Below are positions 11,619 through 23,256 of a DNA stretch of 64,000 bases, piece by piece. How positions within the stretch are numbered: the stretch's first letter is position 1; the number at the start of each line of letters is the position of its first letter. The position numbers were made by a program, and so were the translations under genes. The notes beneath the pieces are model-generated. The model did not search any database and had not been told where the DNA came from. It was given only the letters and a program-made list of their open reading frames with translations. The DNA lies in NCBI GenBank assembly GCA_037176905.1, contig JBBBWG010000003.1, positions 11,289-75,288 on the forward strand, given 5' to 3'. This stretch comes from Azolla pinnata (taxonomy: Eukaryota > Streptophyta > Polypodiopsida > Salviniales > Salviniaceae).

Positions 11619-14600
11619 TTAGCGGTATTCATCGCATTTAATGCAATGGTAATTCATAATTCTCTCTACAAGGCTGCCAACTTGAGGGATAAGCCGTTGA
11701 GTTCTTTGATTCCACAAATGAAATGTGAGGGAGTGATTCAAGATCAGCTCCAAAGACTGATCTGTTTCCTGTTGCTGCTGTTCAGTCACCGGTGCTGCAA
11801 AGTATCTGTCACAATGCAAATTATGCTTATTACTTCATAAAAGTAGTCTTCCATAAAATTCAGAATCACCCAGAGACGCATCTAGCATGCATCGAGAAGC
11901 TGGACTACTGCAGGATTGTTTACCTGTGTCCTTACCCTAGAATCCACAGTAGCTCTACATCTACAGTTTTTTATAAATGTACCAAGGTATCAAATTACCC
12001 ATACCTTGAAATCTTTTCAGAGCTCAAGGGAAATAAACATTCCTGGGACTTGATGTATGATTTCCCAGGTGGTTGTGTGCTGTCACCATTACTGATTCTT
12101 GTTGCATGCGCAACTCGAGTCAACAACTCTGCTCCATTGTAGTCTAAAAGCTCACCATTATATGTAGCTGTGAATTCCGCCATGCACTGCAGCAAGAAGG
12201 GGCTGCATGCAGCATAAATACAATTCAGTAGAAAGAAATGTATGTTAACACCCCTCCTATCAAGNNNNNNNNNNNNNNNNNNNNNNNNNNNNNNNNNNNN
12301 NNNNNNNNNNNNNNNNNNNNNNNNNNNNNNNNNNNNNNNNNNNNNNNNNNNNNNNNNNNNNNNNCATAAAAAATAAATACCTTCCTTTATCAAAAGCCAT
12401 AACAGCACCATTTAGCCTCGTTTTGGTATCTTTCAGCATCTCTTTACACACAGTATTATGTAGCAAATCCAATGGCTTGAGTAATATAACATCTGTGTCC
12501 AGATAGGCTCCACCATACCTGGGTTGTGTAATATACGCACTGATTAATAAACATATTCCTCCTTTCATACAGCTTGTTATTCATTGAGATTCAATGATGA
12601 AACACTTACTTGTAGAGCACTGCAAGGCGTAGAAATTCAGTGTAATGAATGTGGAACAATGGCATATTCCTCCAGGTAAGCCAAACAGATGCAGCTACAT
12701 CAGCTTGGGTTCCCTCTAGTAAATCTTCCAAGTTTGGCCGTAGAACAGCTACCTTAAATCTAACAAAAACAACAAAAGAAAACTTTTTAGGTGTACGTCA
12801 ATTCATGAAGACTGCAGTCTCTGTTTTAAGTTGCATTATACAACAACCCAATTTTTATCATCCAGTTACTGAAGACTTTATATTTTCAGATAAAACTACT
12901 GGGCCTGTGCACAATTTCAGCTACACTTAAATCTGCATACAGGTTGCTGCAAATATCGTCTAACCACACCTGAATATGTCAGGAAAAAAATTTCATCTGT
13001 AACAAATGCGGCAGACAAGATGAATCAAGAGAGACACTAGATTGAACTGTCAACTTATCACCAGAGGGTATATTACAGAGATCAGTAATTACACTTGTCA
13101 AGGCCATAGTTCATAAGCAGAGGAGTGAAGCATGGGGAGTATAAGCTCACAAAAGATACAAATGGTAAAAGACACATTCTCTGCCTTTGCAATCGAAGAT
13201 GATGTATAACCACACATCATTGCAATTAATATTAATTAAAGGATAGACAGATGTGTATATCTAGCATAGGTGGCAATAAGACAGCTCAGCGCCACACTGT
13301 ACCAGATGGAGATTGAGATTGAACACCATCTTGCATAGTAAGACAAAGTATACATGTACCAAATTTGCAACGGCGGTCATATGAAGCTATGGAAACTCAG
13401 TATTCTATCCAATCTGGTCAGCTAATCTGGTTATTCCTCATAGAGGATCTATTTATATAGACACATTGCAAGACTGTTCTAATCACAGATACAAATAAGA
13501 GAGGAGAAAGACGTCCTCATTATTGCATGCCCATCATAAATGTATTTCATACCTACACATGACATTGTATATGAAAAAAACAGAAGATGCAAAGCAAAAT
13601 CTATAAAATTTAATCCTGTGTACTTACGCACAATACATTGCATAACATAGAGCTCAGAAAGTATACACACATGGCAATCAATGAGAGCATAGCAACTTAC
13701 CCATCAACCACAAAGGTTTTAAAAAAGTCAAACCCGATTGTCTCAGAAAACACTACAACACACGCCTTGGGATGGAAATAGAACAGACTTTCTAAACCAC
13801 GCTGATGTCTGACAGTGTAGCTCGATGGGGAAGTAGTCCAGGCCATAAAAACATTAATATCGCATTTATTGCTTCCAAAAAACTGCTCTAAGAACTTGGT
13901 AAAAGTCAGTGTGGGATCTAAACCTGGAAAGAAACCCCATTTTCTTCTTATGAGGGTACGCCCAGATGGCATATCCCCACTTTGGGGAACAAAATGTTCT
14001 TTGATAACTTCAGAGGGCCTCAAAGAATCTGAAGTCAACGCTTCAAGGACGGATCTTCCAATTCTTTTGCCATTTTCCATGGTTGATGTATCATCAATAG
14101 CTCCAGTTTCTGTTTTCTTGCCAGATACAACTGTTTCAGCATTTCCATGATATTCTTCTTTGTTTCCGGTTTTGATTATTGGTCTCTGTGTTTGAGATCT
14201 TTGTAATGCCTTCAGTATAACTTTATCACCCCCACTCAGGCCACTACCCGCAAATGTGTCAGGATCCTGCAAAAGAGGATTATTTGCTGGATTTAACGGA
14301 TCAATAGGAGCTTTGACAGATCGGTCTTTCCTGTTAGAATCTGCTTTGCTTGGTTTCTTCTCAGCCCACAAGCGCTTGTTGTTCACCAAGAGTAACGCAT
14401 CTTCGATACCTGTAATCTGTGAAACTGTATCCCTAATATCTTCATCTACAGGCTCATCGTCTGAGCTAAAGATTAGAGAGCATTTATCACCTATGTTTCC
14501 ATTCCTACAGCCACTACTAAGGTCTGTATGCTGAAATTTCTTGTCACCACTTCGAGTTTTAACTCTCGAAATCAATTGATTTGTTGAGCTCCTGTAATTA

Positions 14601-15967
14601 GCCCCCCTTCGAACAACACCCAACATGTGATCCCATACAATTCCAGCCTGTTGGTGACTACTGCTCCTGATTATTGCCTTATTAATAGATTTTGACTGCC
14701 CATTGCTGGACAAATAACTAGATTTGTGTCTACCTCCCATATCCTCTAATGGATCCCATCTTGGTAGAACTTGTAAAGCACGTCGTTCTACACCATTCAT
14801 TGCCTTTGCATTTACATGCATATCATCACTACTCTCTTCCCGTATGGACCCCTGGGCTGTTCTGTTCACGAGCATTTCTATACTGTCAATGGATATAATA
14901 GGTATATGTTCAGTTGTCTGTGATGCTGATCCATCATTCTTTTCTTTTCTTTCTTTTTCAACATTACTCTTTAAAGATTTCTTGTCATTACCACCTTCAT
15001 CAACAGGAATTTTCTTCAATGTCTCATCGTCATCATTATCTCCTTCATCCACAAGAGCTCTCTCGAGCTCCTCACGTGTGCTTTCTTTCTGTTCTCTTCT
15101 CTCTTCATCTTTCTCGCCATTCCTGTCACGATCCTTCTCCTTACCAATTTCTTCATTTTGCACACCATCTTTATCATCTTCTTCGTAGCTTTCTTTCTCT
15201 TTTCCATCCCAATCTAGTCTTTCCTCTCCCAGAGATCTGTGAACACTCTCCTCACTACTTTCTTCATTTTGCTCGCCATCTCTGTCATCTTCTTTGTAGT
15301 CTTCTTTCTCCTTTCCATCTTCATCTACTCCATCCTCTCCTAGAGATCTCTGAACATCCTCTTCTACATCCAAATCACCATCCACATCCACACTCTCATC
15401 ATTTTCTTCCTCTTCCTCTTCTTCCTCTTCCTCATCATCGTCAGCTTCCTTACCCAAAACAGAGGATACATTTCCTATTTTGACACCATCATCCATTCCA
15501 TTCTTTAAGGATACCAGATGAAAATCCTCTTTTTTGTCTGTACCCAACAAATCTTCGACTGAGCCATACCTATGCCGATCATCAATATCAAATGTATCCG
15601 CCCCTAATTCTTCATGAACGGCTTGATGTTGGTGAGTCACTTCGCCTTCAACACCTTGCCGACGACTCGTTTCTTTACCTTGAGCAACAGCTCGAGGATG
15701 AGGGATCTGATGGCCAGAGAATCGTACCTGAGGAAAGGCAGAGATGGATCGGCGACCGAGGTGATGGAGTTTGTTGCTCTGATCCTTGATCTGGAGAGGG
15801 GGGTTTCCGATCTTTGCTTCGAAAATCGCGAGGGTGCAGAAGAGGAGAATAACTGTGAGGAGGCCATAGATGCATGCTCTATGCTCGTGAGTCTGCTTCT
15901 GTTTCTGAGAGTGAGGAGGGCTATGTCTGCTCAGACGGATCAGGCGTGATGAACCCGGCCGAGGCAT
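11619..15967 (-). CDS. Alpha-1,4-glycosyltransferase-like type II membrane protein
   Basis: Five exons (13701-15967, 12610-12759, 12381-12518, 12005-12202, 11619-11805) keep phase 2 at every junction and give 979 residues. A single membrane anchor (about residues 31-49) follows a short basic cytosolic tail, as in Golgi type II enzymes. A long stalk follows, then a catalytic part with WGFFPGLDPTLTF, a DxD motif (YLDTDV, about 811-816) and YNGAELLTRVA. This order matches the plant At4g19900-like proteins with gb3-synthase/A4GALT-type domains, a group with no established acceptor sugar. The stalk holds an Asp/Glu/Lys-rich expansion with an internal 36-residue repeat (RSLGE...KEKE...), making the protein much longer than the Arabidopsis relative. 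An alternative start lies six codons upstream (15985). The 100-N gap falls inside intron 3 and does not break the frame. Confidence 0.9.
12265..12364. other. Assembly gap (100 N)
   Basis: Exactly 100 N, the conventional placeholder for a gap of unknown length. It lies within the intron between exons 3 and 4 of the glycosyltransferase-like gene. The flanks show no obvious overlap with each other. Confidence 0.99.
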
Positions 15968-16029
15968 GGCGTGCACTGTTTGCATTAGCTCTGTTCCTGC
16001 TTCTCCATATCCGCCATCTCTGTCCTGTT

Positions 16030-16099
16030 TCTGTCCCTTCTCCCCTGTTTCTGTCCCTTCTCCCCTGTTCCTGTCCCTGTCCCTGTCCCTGTCCCCTGC
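16030..16099. repeat. CTGTCC minisatellite
   Basis: Tandem copies of CTGTCC/TCTGTCCCTTCTCCC just upstream of the glycosyltransferase-like start codon. On the minus strand they give an open frame (RDRDRDRN) upstream of the chosen ATG, which is why the longer frame to 16111 was not used as the start. Confidence 0.85.
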
Positions 16100-16221
16100 T
16101 CTAAAGCACACTTTCCATGACCTTACGGAGTCTGAAGGGTATGTAAGGAAAATAATGGAAGCTTAGCATGCTTCAGAAACAGAGTTCTCTGTTTCCTGTT
16201 GTCATGGGCTTGACACAAAGT

Positions 16222-16757
16222 AGGGTTAGGGACGTTCTTCAGAATTAGGTCAGAAACAGAGGTCTCTATTTCCTGAATCATACATTTCTGCACCTCTGTC
16301 TTTCCATGCTTGACATCAGATTGTGCCCACAAAGAAAGTGCCGCTGCAATCCAAAACAGGGTTAGGAACGGTCTTCAGAATTGGGTAAGAAACAGCGGTC
16401 TCTGTTTCCTGCATCATACATTTCTGTACCTCTGTCTTTTCCATGGCTTGACATCAGATTGTGCCCACAGAGAAAGCGTCGCTGCGATCCAAAATAGGGT
16501 TAGGGACATTCTTCAGCATTAGGTAGGAAACAGAGGTCTCTGTTTCCTGCATCATGCATTTCTGTACCTCTGTCATTCCATGGCTTGACATCAGATTGTG
16601 CCCACAAAGAAAGCGTGCAATCCAAATAGGGTTAGGGACATTCTTCAGCATTAGGTGAGAACCAGAGGTCTGTGTTTCCTGCATCTTACATTTCTTTACC
16701 TCTGTCTTTCCATGGCTGGACATCAGATTGTGCCCACAAAGAAAGCGTGCAATCCTG
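16222..16757. repeat. Four tandem copies of a ~132-bp unit
   Basis: Copies begin with AGGGTTAGG at about 16222, 16358, 16496 and 16628. Each runs through a CTGTTTCCTGCATCATACAT-like stretch and a GACATCAGATTGTGCCCACA stretch. Copies differ by a few per cent and small indels. A partial copy lies at about 16165-16220. The array is 200-800 bp upstream of the glycosyltransferase-like gene, so it may sit in its promoter. Confidence 0.92.
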
Positions 16758-18884
16758 CGGCTCAAACTAAGGCCATAGCTTCATGTTATTGTGTGAGTTG
16801 TTTTATTCACCTTAGAAGTATCAAAGGTCTCATTTTTCTGCTGTAAGAACGTCGCTATCATCTTCCATCTCCATCTCCATCTCCATGTCAATATGAATCC
16901 GCCGCCTTTGTGGAGGTCTCTGTCATCTGCATATCCAAACAGGGAGAGGTTCTATATCCGAATGAACGTTCTTACCATCATCTTAATCTCCATGGTTTGT
17001 TATTTTTCCTATCGATAGCCTTTGTATAGTCGGGATCTGGGCGGTTTATCAACATTTCATTTTCTTGTCATGATTGCTGGCTCCACCTTCATCTCTTAGG
17101 GCTGTGAGCTTTTCTAAGCTCCCATTTCCTGTTATGAGTGTTGTTTTCAATGTTCATGATGCATCTTCATGTTGTTTTCTGCGTCAACGCTTGATAGAAA
17201 AGGATGGCAGCAGAGAAGAAGCTGGAAAAAGCCAATATTTCAAGATTGGAAGCTAGACAAACTTAATCACACTTCAAATGATTGAAGTCCCTCTGGTGAG
17301 CTTTGACCACTGGTCACATTCACAATAAGGATAGTGATGCATGTTGCACTTTAACATTTTTCATGGTATGCAGTGGGATCGCATCCCATCAAACAAAATT
17401 GTCCTGTCTTGCATAGAAAGCATGTGGAAACAATCACGGTACTGAATATGGCAATGCACTATGCCTTCTCGAAAGAATGCTGCAAGAGGAAATAGGACAT
17501 GATAATCTGATGTTCCATGTTCCATATTCCAGAAAAAAGATTGATACACTATCACATTATTTATAATGGCTCTAATGCAGATGTCTCAATTACTAGCAAC
17601 CCTTTTGATATGGATGCGAAGTGTGGAAATGTTCAAGAAGCATTCAAACTATTCAATTGTATAGATGATCCCTATATTATTCACATGGACCTGCTATTAC
17701 TGCATATATGCCGTGGTAACCACAAGATGGTTAGCAAAACTTGTGGTACCTTTTTTTATGAAGGTTGTGCATGTAGGTAGGTATGTATGTATGTATGCAT
17801 GCATCTATATCCGGATATACAAGCTTGTGGTTAAAGCTAATCTTTTATGAAATGATGGTGCCTTTTTTCCCCCTGCAACAGGTATTGTTCTGCAGTATAC
17901 CAGCTTGCTAACCTTTTGTGAAATGATGGTCCCTGCATGAACCAAAAATGGGTCAATCGAGATGACATTGACTTGGAATTCTTGTTGGAAGAATGAATCC
18001 TTCATACAGAATGCTAGATCAGTCGAAGAATTGTTTTTGGTTAATTTTTCCATTTGCAATCATCCATTCCTCCACTTTGACTGTAGAAACACATGTAAAA
18101 AAATATTTTTCTGCTCCATTTGTATCTAACGTTATTTTGATTCTGGTACTGTGTTCCTCCAAGATCTTTTCGCTGCAAATAAACAATGTTGGCTTTGCGT
18201 CAGATAAACCTCATATGATATGCATGAGAGGTTCGGATTGTGCTTGAAATATATTGCACTATGATGATGAGAAGTACTAATGGGCAGCAAGTAGTTAAGA
18301 ATGATCATCTATAAAGAAGACTGATTAAATGTTTTCATTGATATGCTCATTACTTATGTATCGAGCGCCTAGGCACGGCAAAAACCCTTTCTCATCACCA
18401 ATCTAATATTGCTTATCGGGGTCTTGAACAAATTCTTTTTGTTGCGAATATGATTAGCAATGGAGCTCATTTCCCCAATCCCATCTCATCAAATATGCTC
18501 AAGAAAAAGTATGTACTTGGAAGCTTGTCATCATGTTGGGTGCTATTAGGTCTAAAACTCATTTCTTAAGCGAATTTTTAGTGCTTCCTTGCAGGATATC
18601 TTTGATTTAGAAGTCCAAATTTAGAAGGGAAATTTAGGTGTTGTCGATGCCATTCTATTGTTTCATGGTTGATTCAACAATCTTTGGGGAAAGGAGAGCG
18701 ATGATGGGTCAATCGGGTTTCTGATTTAAGGATGTTAGATGGGGGGCATTCATATCCTGCAAAAGCAAAGCTCAAATCATTCGGATCTAATGATCCAAAA
18801 GCTCTCAGATCGCTGCATTTAGCATTCAAGAGCGTTGGGCTATCCCACCGAAAACGGAGGTGTTTTCTCATCAAAGGGTCATGT
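16758..18884. other. Intergenic, no gene recognised
   Basis: About 2.1 kb of AT-rich sequence with only short frames. A (GTAT)n/(GCAT)n run lies near 17776-17803. No family signature, transposon ends or RNA gene was recognised. Confidence 0.55.
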
Positions 18885-19455
18885 AGTTTTTGCCATTGCT
18901 ATTTGGAAAGCACACAGCTCTAGAGTTTTGCCATTGCTATTTGGAAAGCACACAGTCTAGGAGTGCTCTGCAGTCTTTGCCGTTGCTATTTTGGAGAGCA
19001 CACAGTCTAGGATAGGAGTGCCCTGCAGTTTTCGCTATTGCTACGAGTGCTCTGGAGTCTTTGCCATTGCTATTTTGCAGAGCACACAGTCTAGGACAGG
19101 AGTGCTCTGCAGTTTTTGCCCTTGGTATTTGGAAAGCACACAGTCTACGAGTGCTCTGCAGTTTTTGCCATTGCTATTTTGGAGAGCACACAGTCCAGGA
19201 TTGGAGTGCTCTGCAGTTTTTGCCATTGCTATTTGGAAAATTCTACTACACAGAGGGCACATTCTGCTACCCATCAAGGGTTTTGTGTGCCCTGCAGGCT
19301 TTGCCATCGCTATTTGGAAATTGCTTTTACACAGAGACACACACAGTCTACGACTCATCAAGGGTTTTGGTGCGCACTGGAGTTTTGCCATCAGAGAGAC
19401 ACACAGTCTACGACCCATCAAAGGGTCTTCTTGTGTACTGCAGCCTGCCGCCGCC
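18885..19455. repeat. Tandem repeat field ahead of the P-class PPR gene
   Basis: About ten imperfect copies of a 45-70-bp unit containing GAGTGCTCTGCAGT, TTTTGCCATTGCTATTTGG and AGCACACAGTCTA. The last copies carry a variant with CACAGAGACACACA and CATCAAGGGTTTTG. The field ends about 80 bp before the PPR start and so probably forms its promoter or 5' leader. Confidence 0.9.
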
Positions 19456-19537
19456 ATTTTGGATCTAGATATATGTAAAACACTGCTGCTACTACAGTTG
19501 ATTCCACAGATTCTCTCATGCCCTGTTTTGTACAGGA

Positions 19538-21436
19538 ATGCTTTACTGGCTGTGCCGCAGCTACTCCACCAAAGCTACAGAAAAACCCATTTCAAGTGAT
19601 GCCCTCACCCTCCTCTCCCTCATCGGTAAGCAGCGGTGGGGCCCCTCTGTCGAATCTTCGATCCTACGCTCAGGGATCTCCATATCCAATGACCTCATCC
19701 ACGAGCTCTTAACCTGTTTGTGCGAACCCAAGGTCGCTCTCCGGTTGTTTCTGTGGGCCAGGGGTAGGCCGCATCTCGAACTCAAACCCCAGTCTTTTCG
19801 GCTCATCAAGAAGTTATGGGGCCATACCAAGAATTTCGATGCCTTCCTCGAAATCTCGGAGAAATACAATGGCTTATCTTGTTCCATGTCAAAGAAAAGG
19901 TTGACCGTTTTGATCATGGGCTATGGTAGGGCTGGTATGGTCGAAGAAGCATTGGATGTTCTCAATAGAATGGAAAGCTATGGTTGTAAACCTGACCTGG
20001 TCCATTTCAACTGTGTTTTAGACACGCTGATCAAAGCTGAGCAGATCGATGAGGCGAAGAATATATATGCTCGGATGCTTGAATTGGGCCTTTCTCCAAA
20101 TATCATCACACACACTATCATGATCTCTGGATTGGGGAAGTCAGGGAATCTCAGTGCCGCCTGCAACCATTTCATTAGAATCATCGAACAAGGATTTGAA
20201 CCCGACCTTCAAGCTTTCACGGCCTTGATTTATTCTTTATGTAAAGCGAATGAACCAAGCCGAGCATTCGAATTGTTCCAGGAGATGCAACAAATGGGTC
20301 TTGAACCTGATGTGCCTGTTTACAATGTCCTTGTCCTAACACTAAGCCAAAAAGGTATGCTATCTGAGGCAGGGAAAGTGTTTGCTTCTATGGAGCATAA
20401 AGATCACTTCTCCAATTCTTGGAGTTCGGAAAACATTGTAAGAACTTACTTCAAGGAGAAAAACCTTGAGGATGCTTCGGAAGTTTTTCTTCATGCATTG
20501 CATAAGCCTGGTTCTGCAGGCTTGCCAGTGTATGCAGCACTTCTGTGCTCAATTTGCAGATCTGGAAAAACTGATGAAATCGAGAAACTGGTTGGTTTAA
20601 TGCACGAGAAGGGTTGCATTGTCACTATCAATACATATAATACAGTTATAGCAAATCTTTGCACGGAGAGGATGCTGGATGAGGCTCGATTGGTGATGGT
20701 TGCCATGACAAAGGATGGAGTTTCTCCTGATATTTTTACTTACACCACCCTTATTAAAGGGCTTTGTGCCATTGGGAGAGTAGGCAGTGCTCAGGAAGTG
20801 CTTAATGAGATGACAGCTAATGGTTGTTGCCCGAACACATTTTGCTATAACACACTTTTGAATGGATTTTGTGAAGCTGGTTATATGGCGAAAGCGGAAG
20901 ATTTGATGCAAAAGATGAGTCAGAACGGTTGTGCCCCTGATATAGTTACATGTAATATCTACGTGAAAGCTTTATGTAAAGAAGGAAAGCCTTATGAGGC
21001 ATGCATGTTTTTGGATCAAGTGGAACGTTTTGGTTGTACTCCAAATAGTCGGACATTTGTAGTTCTCTTAAGTGCACTGTGTGAGAAAATGGACTTTGCA
21101 AAGGCATTTGATCTTTGTAAGCTGGTTATTAACCGTGGTGGAAAATTAGATGCCATTTGTTATGAGGTAATGATCCGACGGTTTAGTGAAGCAAACAAGC
21201 TGAATGAAGCAGAGGAACTTTTTAACCAGATGATTGAGAAAGGATTTTCACCAAATCTTCATCTGTATAACAGCTTGATAGATTGCTTTTCTAGGAATGG
21301 GTGCTCATCCAAGGTGTCAAAGGTCTTCAATTTCATGATAAAAAATGGATGTGCGCCGAACATCAGTACACATAAAGCAGTGGATGCTGCTTATCGAGCC
21401 TGCAATCAGCCGACTCTCTTTCCAGTTGAAGTGTGA
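19538..21436 (+). CDS. P-class pentatricopeptide repeat protein
   Basis: An intronless frame of 632 codons. After a basic, serine-rich N-terminus (MLYWLCRSYSTKATEKPISS), which looks like a mitochondrial targeting sequence with an RSYST cleavage context, come about 14 tandem 35-residue PPR motifs. Many have the classic TYNTVI/TYTTLI start and GCxPD end. No E or DYW extension follows, so it is P-class. Proteins of this class bind organelle RNA in a sequence-specific way and affect stability, splicing or translation. The target could be guessed from residues 5 and 35 of each motif but not named here. Lack of introns is typical of the family. A repeat field lies directly upstream. Confidence 0.93.
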   Translation: MLYWLCRSYSTKATEKPISSDALTLLSLIGKQRWGPSVESSILRSGISISNDLIHELLTCLCEPKVALRLFLWARGRPHLELKPQSFRLIKKLWGHTKNFDAFLEISEKYNGLSCSMSKKRLTVLIMGYGRAGMVEEALDVLNRMESYGCKPDLVHFNCVLDTLIKAEQIDEAKNIYARMLELGLSPNIITHTIMISGLGKSGNLSAACNHFIRIIEQGFEPDLQAFTALIYSLCKANEPSRAFELFQEMQQMGLEPDVPVYNVLVLTLSQKGMLSEAGKVFASMEHKDHFSNSWSSENIVRTYFKEKNLEDASEVFLHALHKPGSAGLPVYAALLCSICRSGKTDEIEKLVGLMHEKGCIVTINTYNTVIANLCTERMLDEARLVMVAMTKDGVSPDIFTYTTLIKGLCAIGRVGSAQEVLNEMTANGCCPNTFCYNTLLNGFCEAGYMAKAEDLMQKMSQNGCAPDIVTCNIYVKALCKEGKPYEACMFLDQVERFGCTPNSRTFVVLLSALCEKMDFAKAFDLCKLVINRGGKLDAICYEVMIRRFSEANKLNEAEELFNQMIEKGFSPNLHLYNSLIDCFSRNGCSSKVSKVFNFMIKNGCAPNISTHKAVDAAYRACNQPTLFPVEV

Positions 21437-23256
21437 CATGATAATGGACTGTGATTTGTACAGTGCAATGCTTGGAGCTCCATATGCAGTAGAATATGTC
21501 CAGAAGCATGTGAAGAGGTTTTATCCAACAGGAAAAATCTTATATTTACTTGTCAAAGTTTCTGCATACTGTAAGACGAGGCTGCAGTCACATATGCTGA
21601 AAACCTCAGTTAAGATGATCAGAACAGGGCATTGATCAAGGTATATTTCTTTTACATTGACTGTCTTTTGCTAAAATACTTTAGCTTTGGCATCACTCTA
21701 AGGTATTCAGAGTTTCTGCCTTAAGATTTGGGGGTTGCTAGAGCTAACCTTGGGCACACTCTAGAGGAGGAAACCCTAAGGCCTTAGGCTCAACCTGAAT
21801 GCAATGGTGGGAAGGTAGAACATCCTTCCCTACGAGCTTGTTAAGCAAAACAAGTGGCCAGGAGGTTAACCTTCAATAATGATAAGAAAATTATTTCTAC
21901 TTATGGCATGGTGGCACTCCAGCCTCAATGGTTGCTGGAATGTCGAAAGCTCTGAAACGTTGACTTCCATCCTTGATGCTGTTGTGGATCAATAGGCAGC
22001 ATCCATTGGTTGTGAGTCAATAGGAGAACGAAATCCATGTCATATTCAACTTTTCAGAGCTTTGGACATAAATGCCAATACAGTGCGACAAAGCAGTGAA
22101 AAAGTTTGACTGCCAAAACATGGTATGGATTTTTTTTCCCCTTATCGATACACAGCGAAATAGATGTTGCCTATTGATCCACAACAACCTCAGGAGTTGA
22201 AAGTGTTGCATGATCCGCAGGTACTAATTTTTTATCGTGATGCTCTTCAAGGCATTCATCGAAGGCTAAAGCCTGAACAATGAAATTTCCAAGTGAGATG
22301 CCTGTTGAAATATCTTGCTACACAATTCAAGTTTGCAAGATTTTCAATCTTATTTCTAATTTATTGGTTTCAGTTTCAACTGGTTCCTAATGATCCTATC
22401 TCTGTCAGCCATTGTTTTCTCCTTTGCGATGGCTCGTGTTCTGATACACGCTTCTTGCTTTTTGTTCTCTTCTGAATGTGTAAGGGAATAGACAGCTGAG
22501 GGCAGAAGAACAATGGGATGATACTTAACAGTTCCAGCCTATGTGGGTTAGAGGCCAAGAGCTCAAAGCAAACATTGAGTATATTGTATTGATGGATCCT
22601 CAAAGAACATTGATTTTGTGATGCTTAACATTGAATGTTCTGAATGCCATCATTACTGTATTTGGTATGAAGCAGTGCTTAATGATAAACAGTGCATCAC
22701 TCATTTACATCTGAGAAAACTTAAAGTGCACGATATAGATCGAGTTGTAGTTTTGACCTGATCTTGTCATGGTTGCTCTTATCAATACAAGTATTCACCA
22801 TTTACATCTCTTCTGCAGTTTGGTTATCTTGCCTCAGTCCACGTTTAAGGGCAAACAAAACCAGTTTTTGCCGCACTTGTTTGGTTATCTGCCTCATTAG
22901 AGGTATGAATCATATGACTTTCTGTCACCGTACTTTTGTACAACACGAGCACAAGTATAAATAGAATATGTTTCTGTTGAATTCAACATAAACAGATTAT
23001 CTTTCTGCTGAATCTAGTTTAGTTATATCTCTACTTGTTCATTTCTTAGAGATCGATTTTTTAGTTCTCGCTTGAAAACCAAATGAACACCCATTCAAGA
23101 AAAGGTGGTGAAAAGAGAGGATTTTCACATGACTTAACCGCATTACAAAGACGGATATGCATGCTGATATGCTAGGAAACGCATCATATTATGATGAGAA
23201 AGATGAAAAATCTAAATTAATGATACAACATCATCACATATACACAACACTAGAGC
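21437..23256. other. Intergenic between PPR gene and ACHT gene
   Basis: 3' flanks of two convergent genes. No coding region is supported. The only structure seen is the set of inverted repeats at 21944-22185, listed separately. Confidence 0.55.
21944..22185. repeat. Interleaved inverted repeats
   Basis: The arm GTTGTGGATCAATAGGCAGC at 21981-22003 is matched in inverse orientation at 22163-22185 (22 of 23 bases). A second arm, CGAAAGCTCTGAAACGTTGA at 21944-21963, is matched inversely at 22046-22065 (18 of 20). The order is A-B-A'-B', so the two pairs cannot both form simple nested hairpins. This may be a decayed small inverted-repeat element or remnants of nested inversions. Confidence 0.6.
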
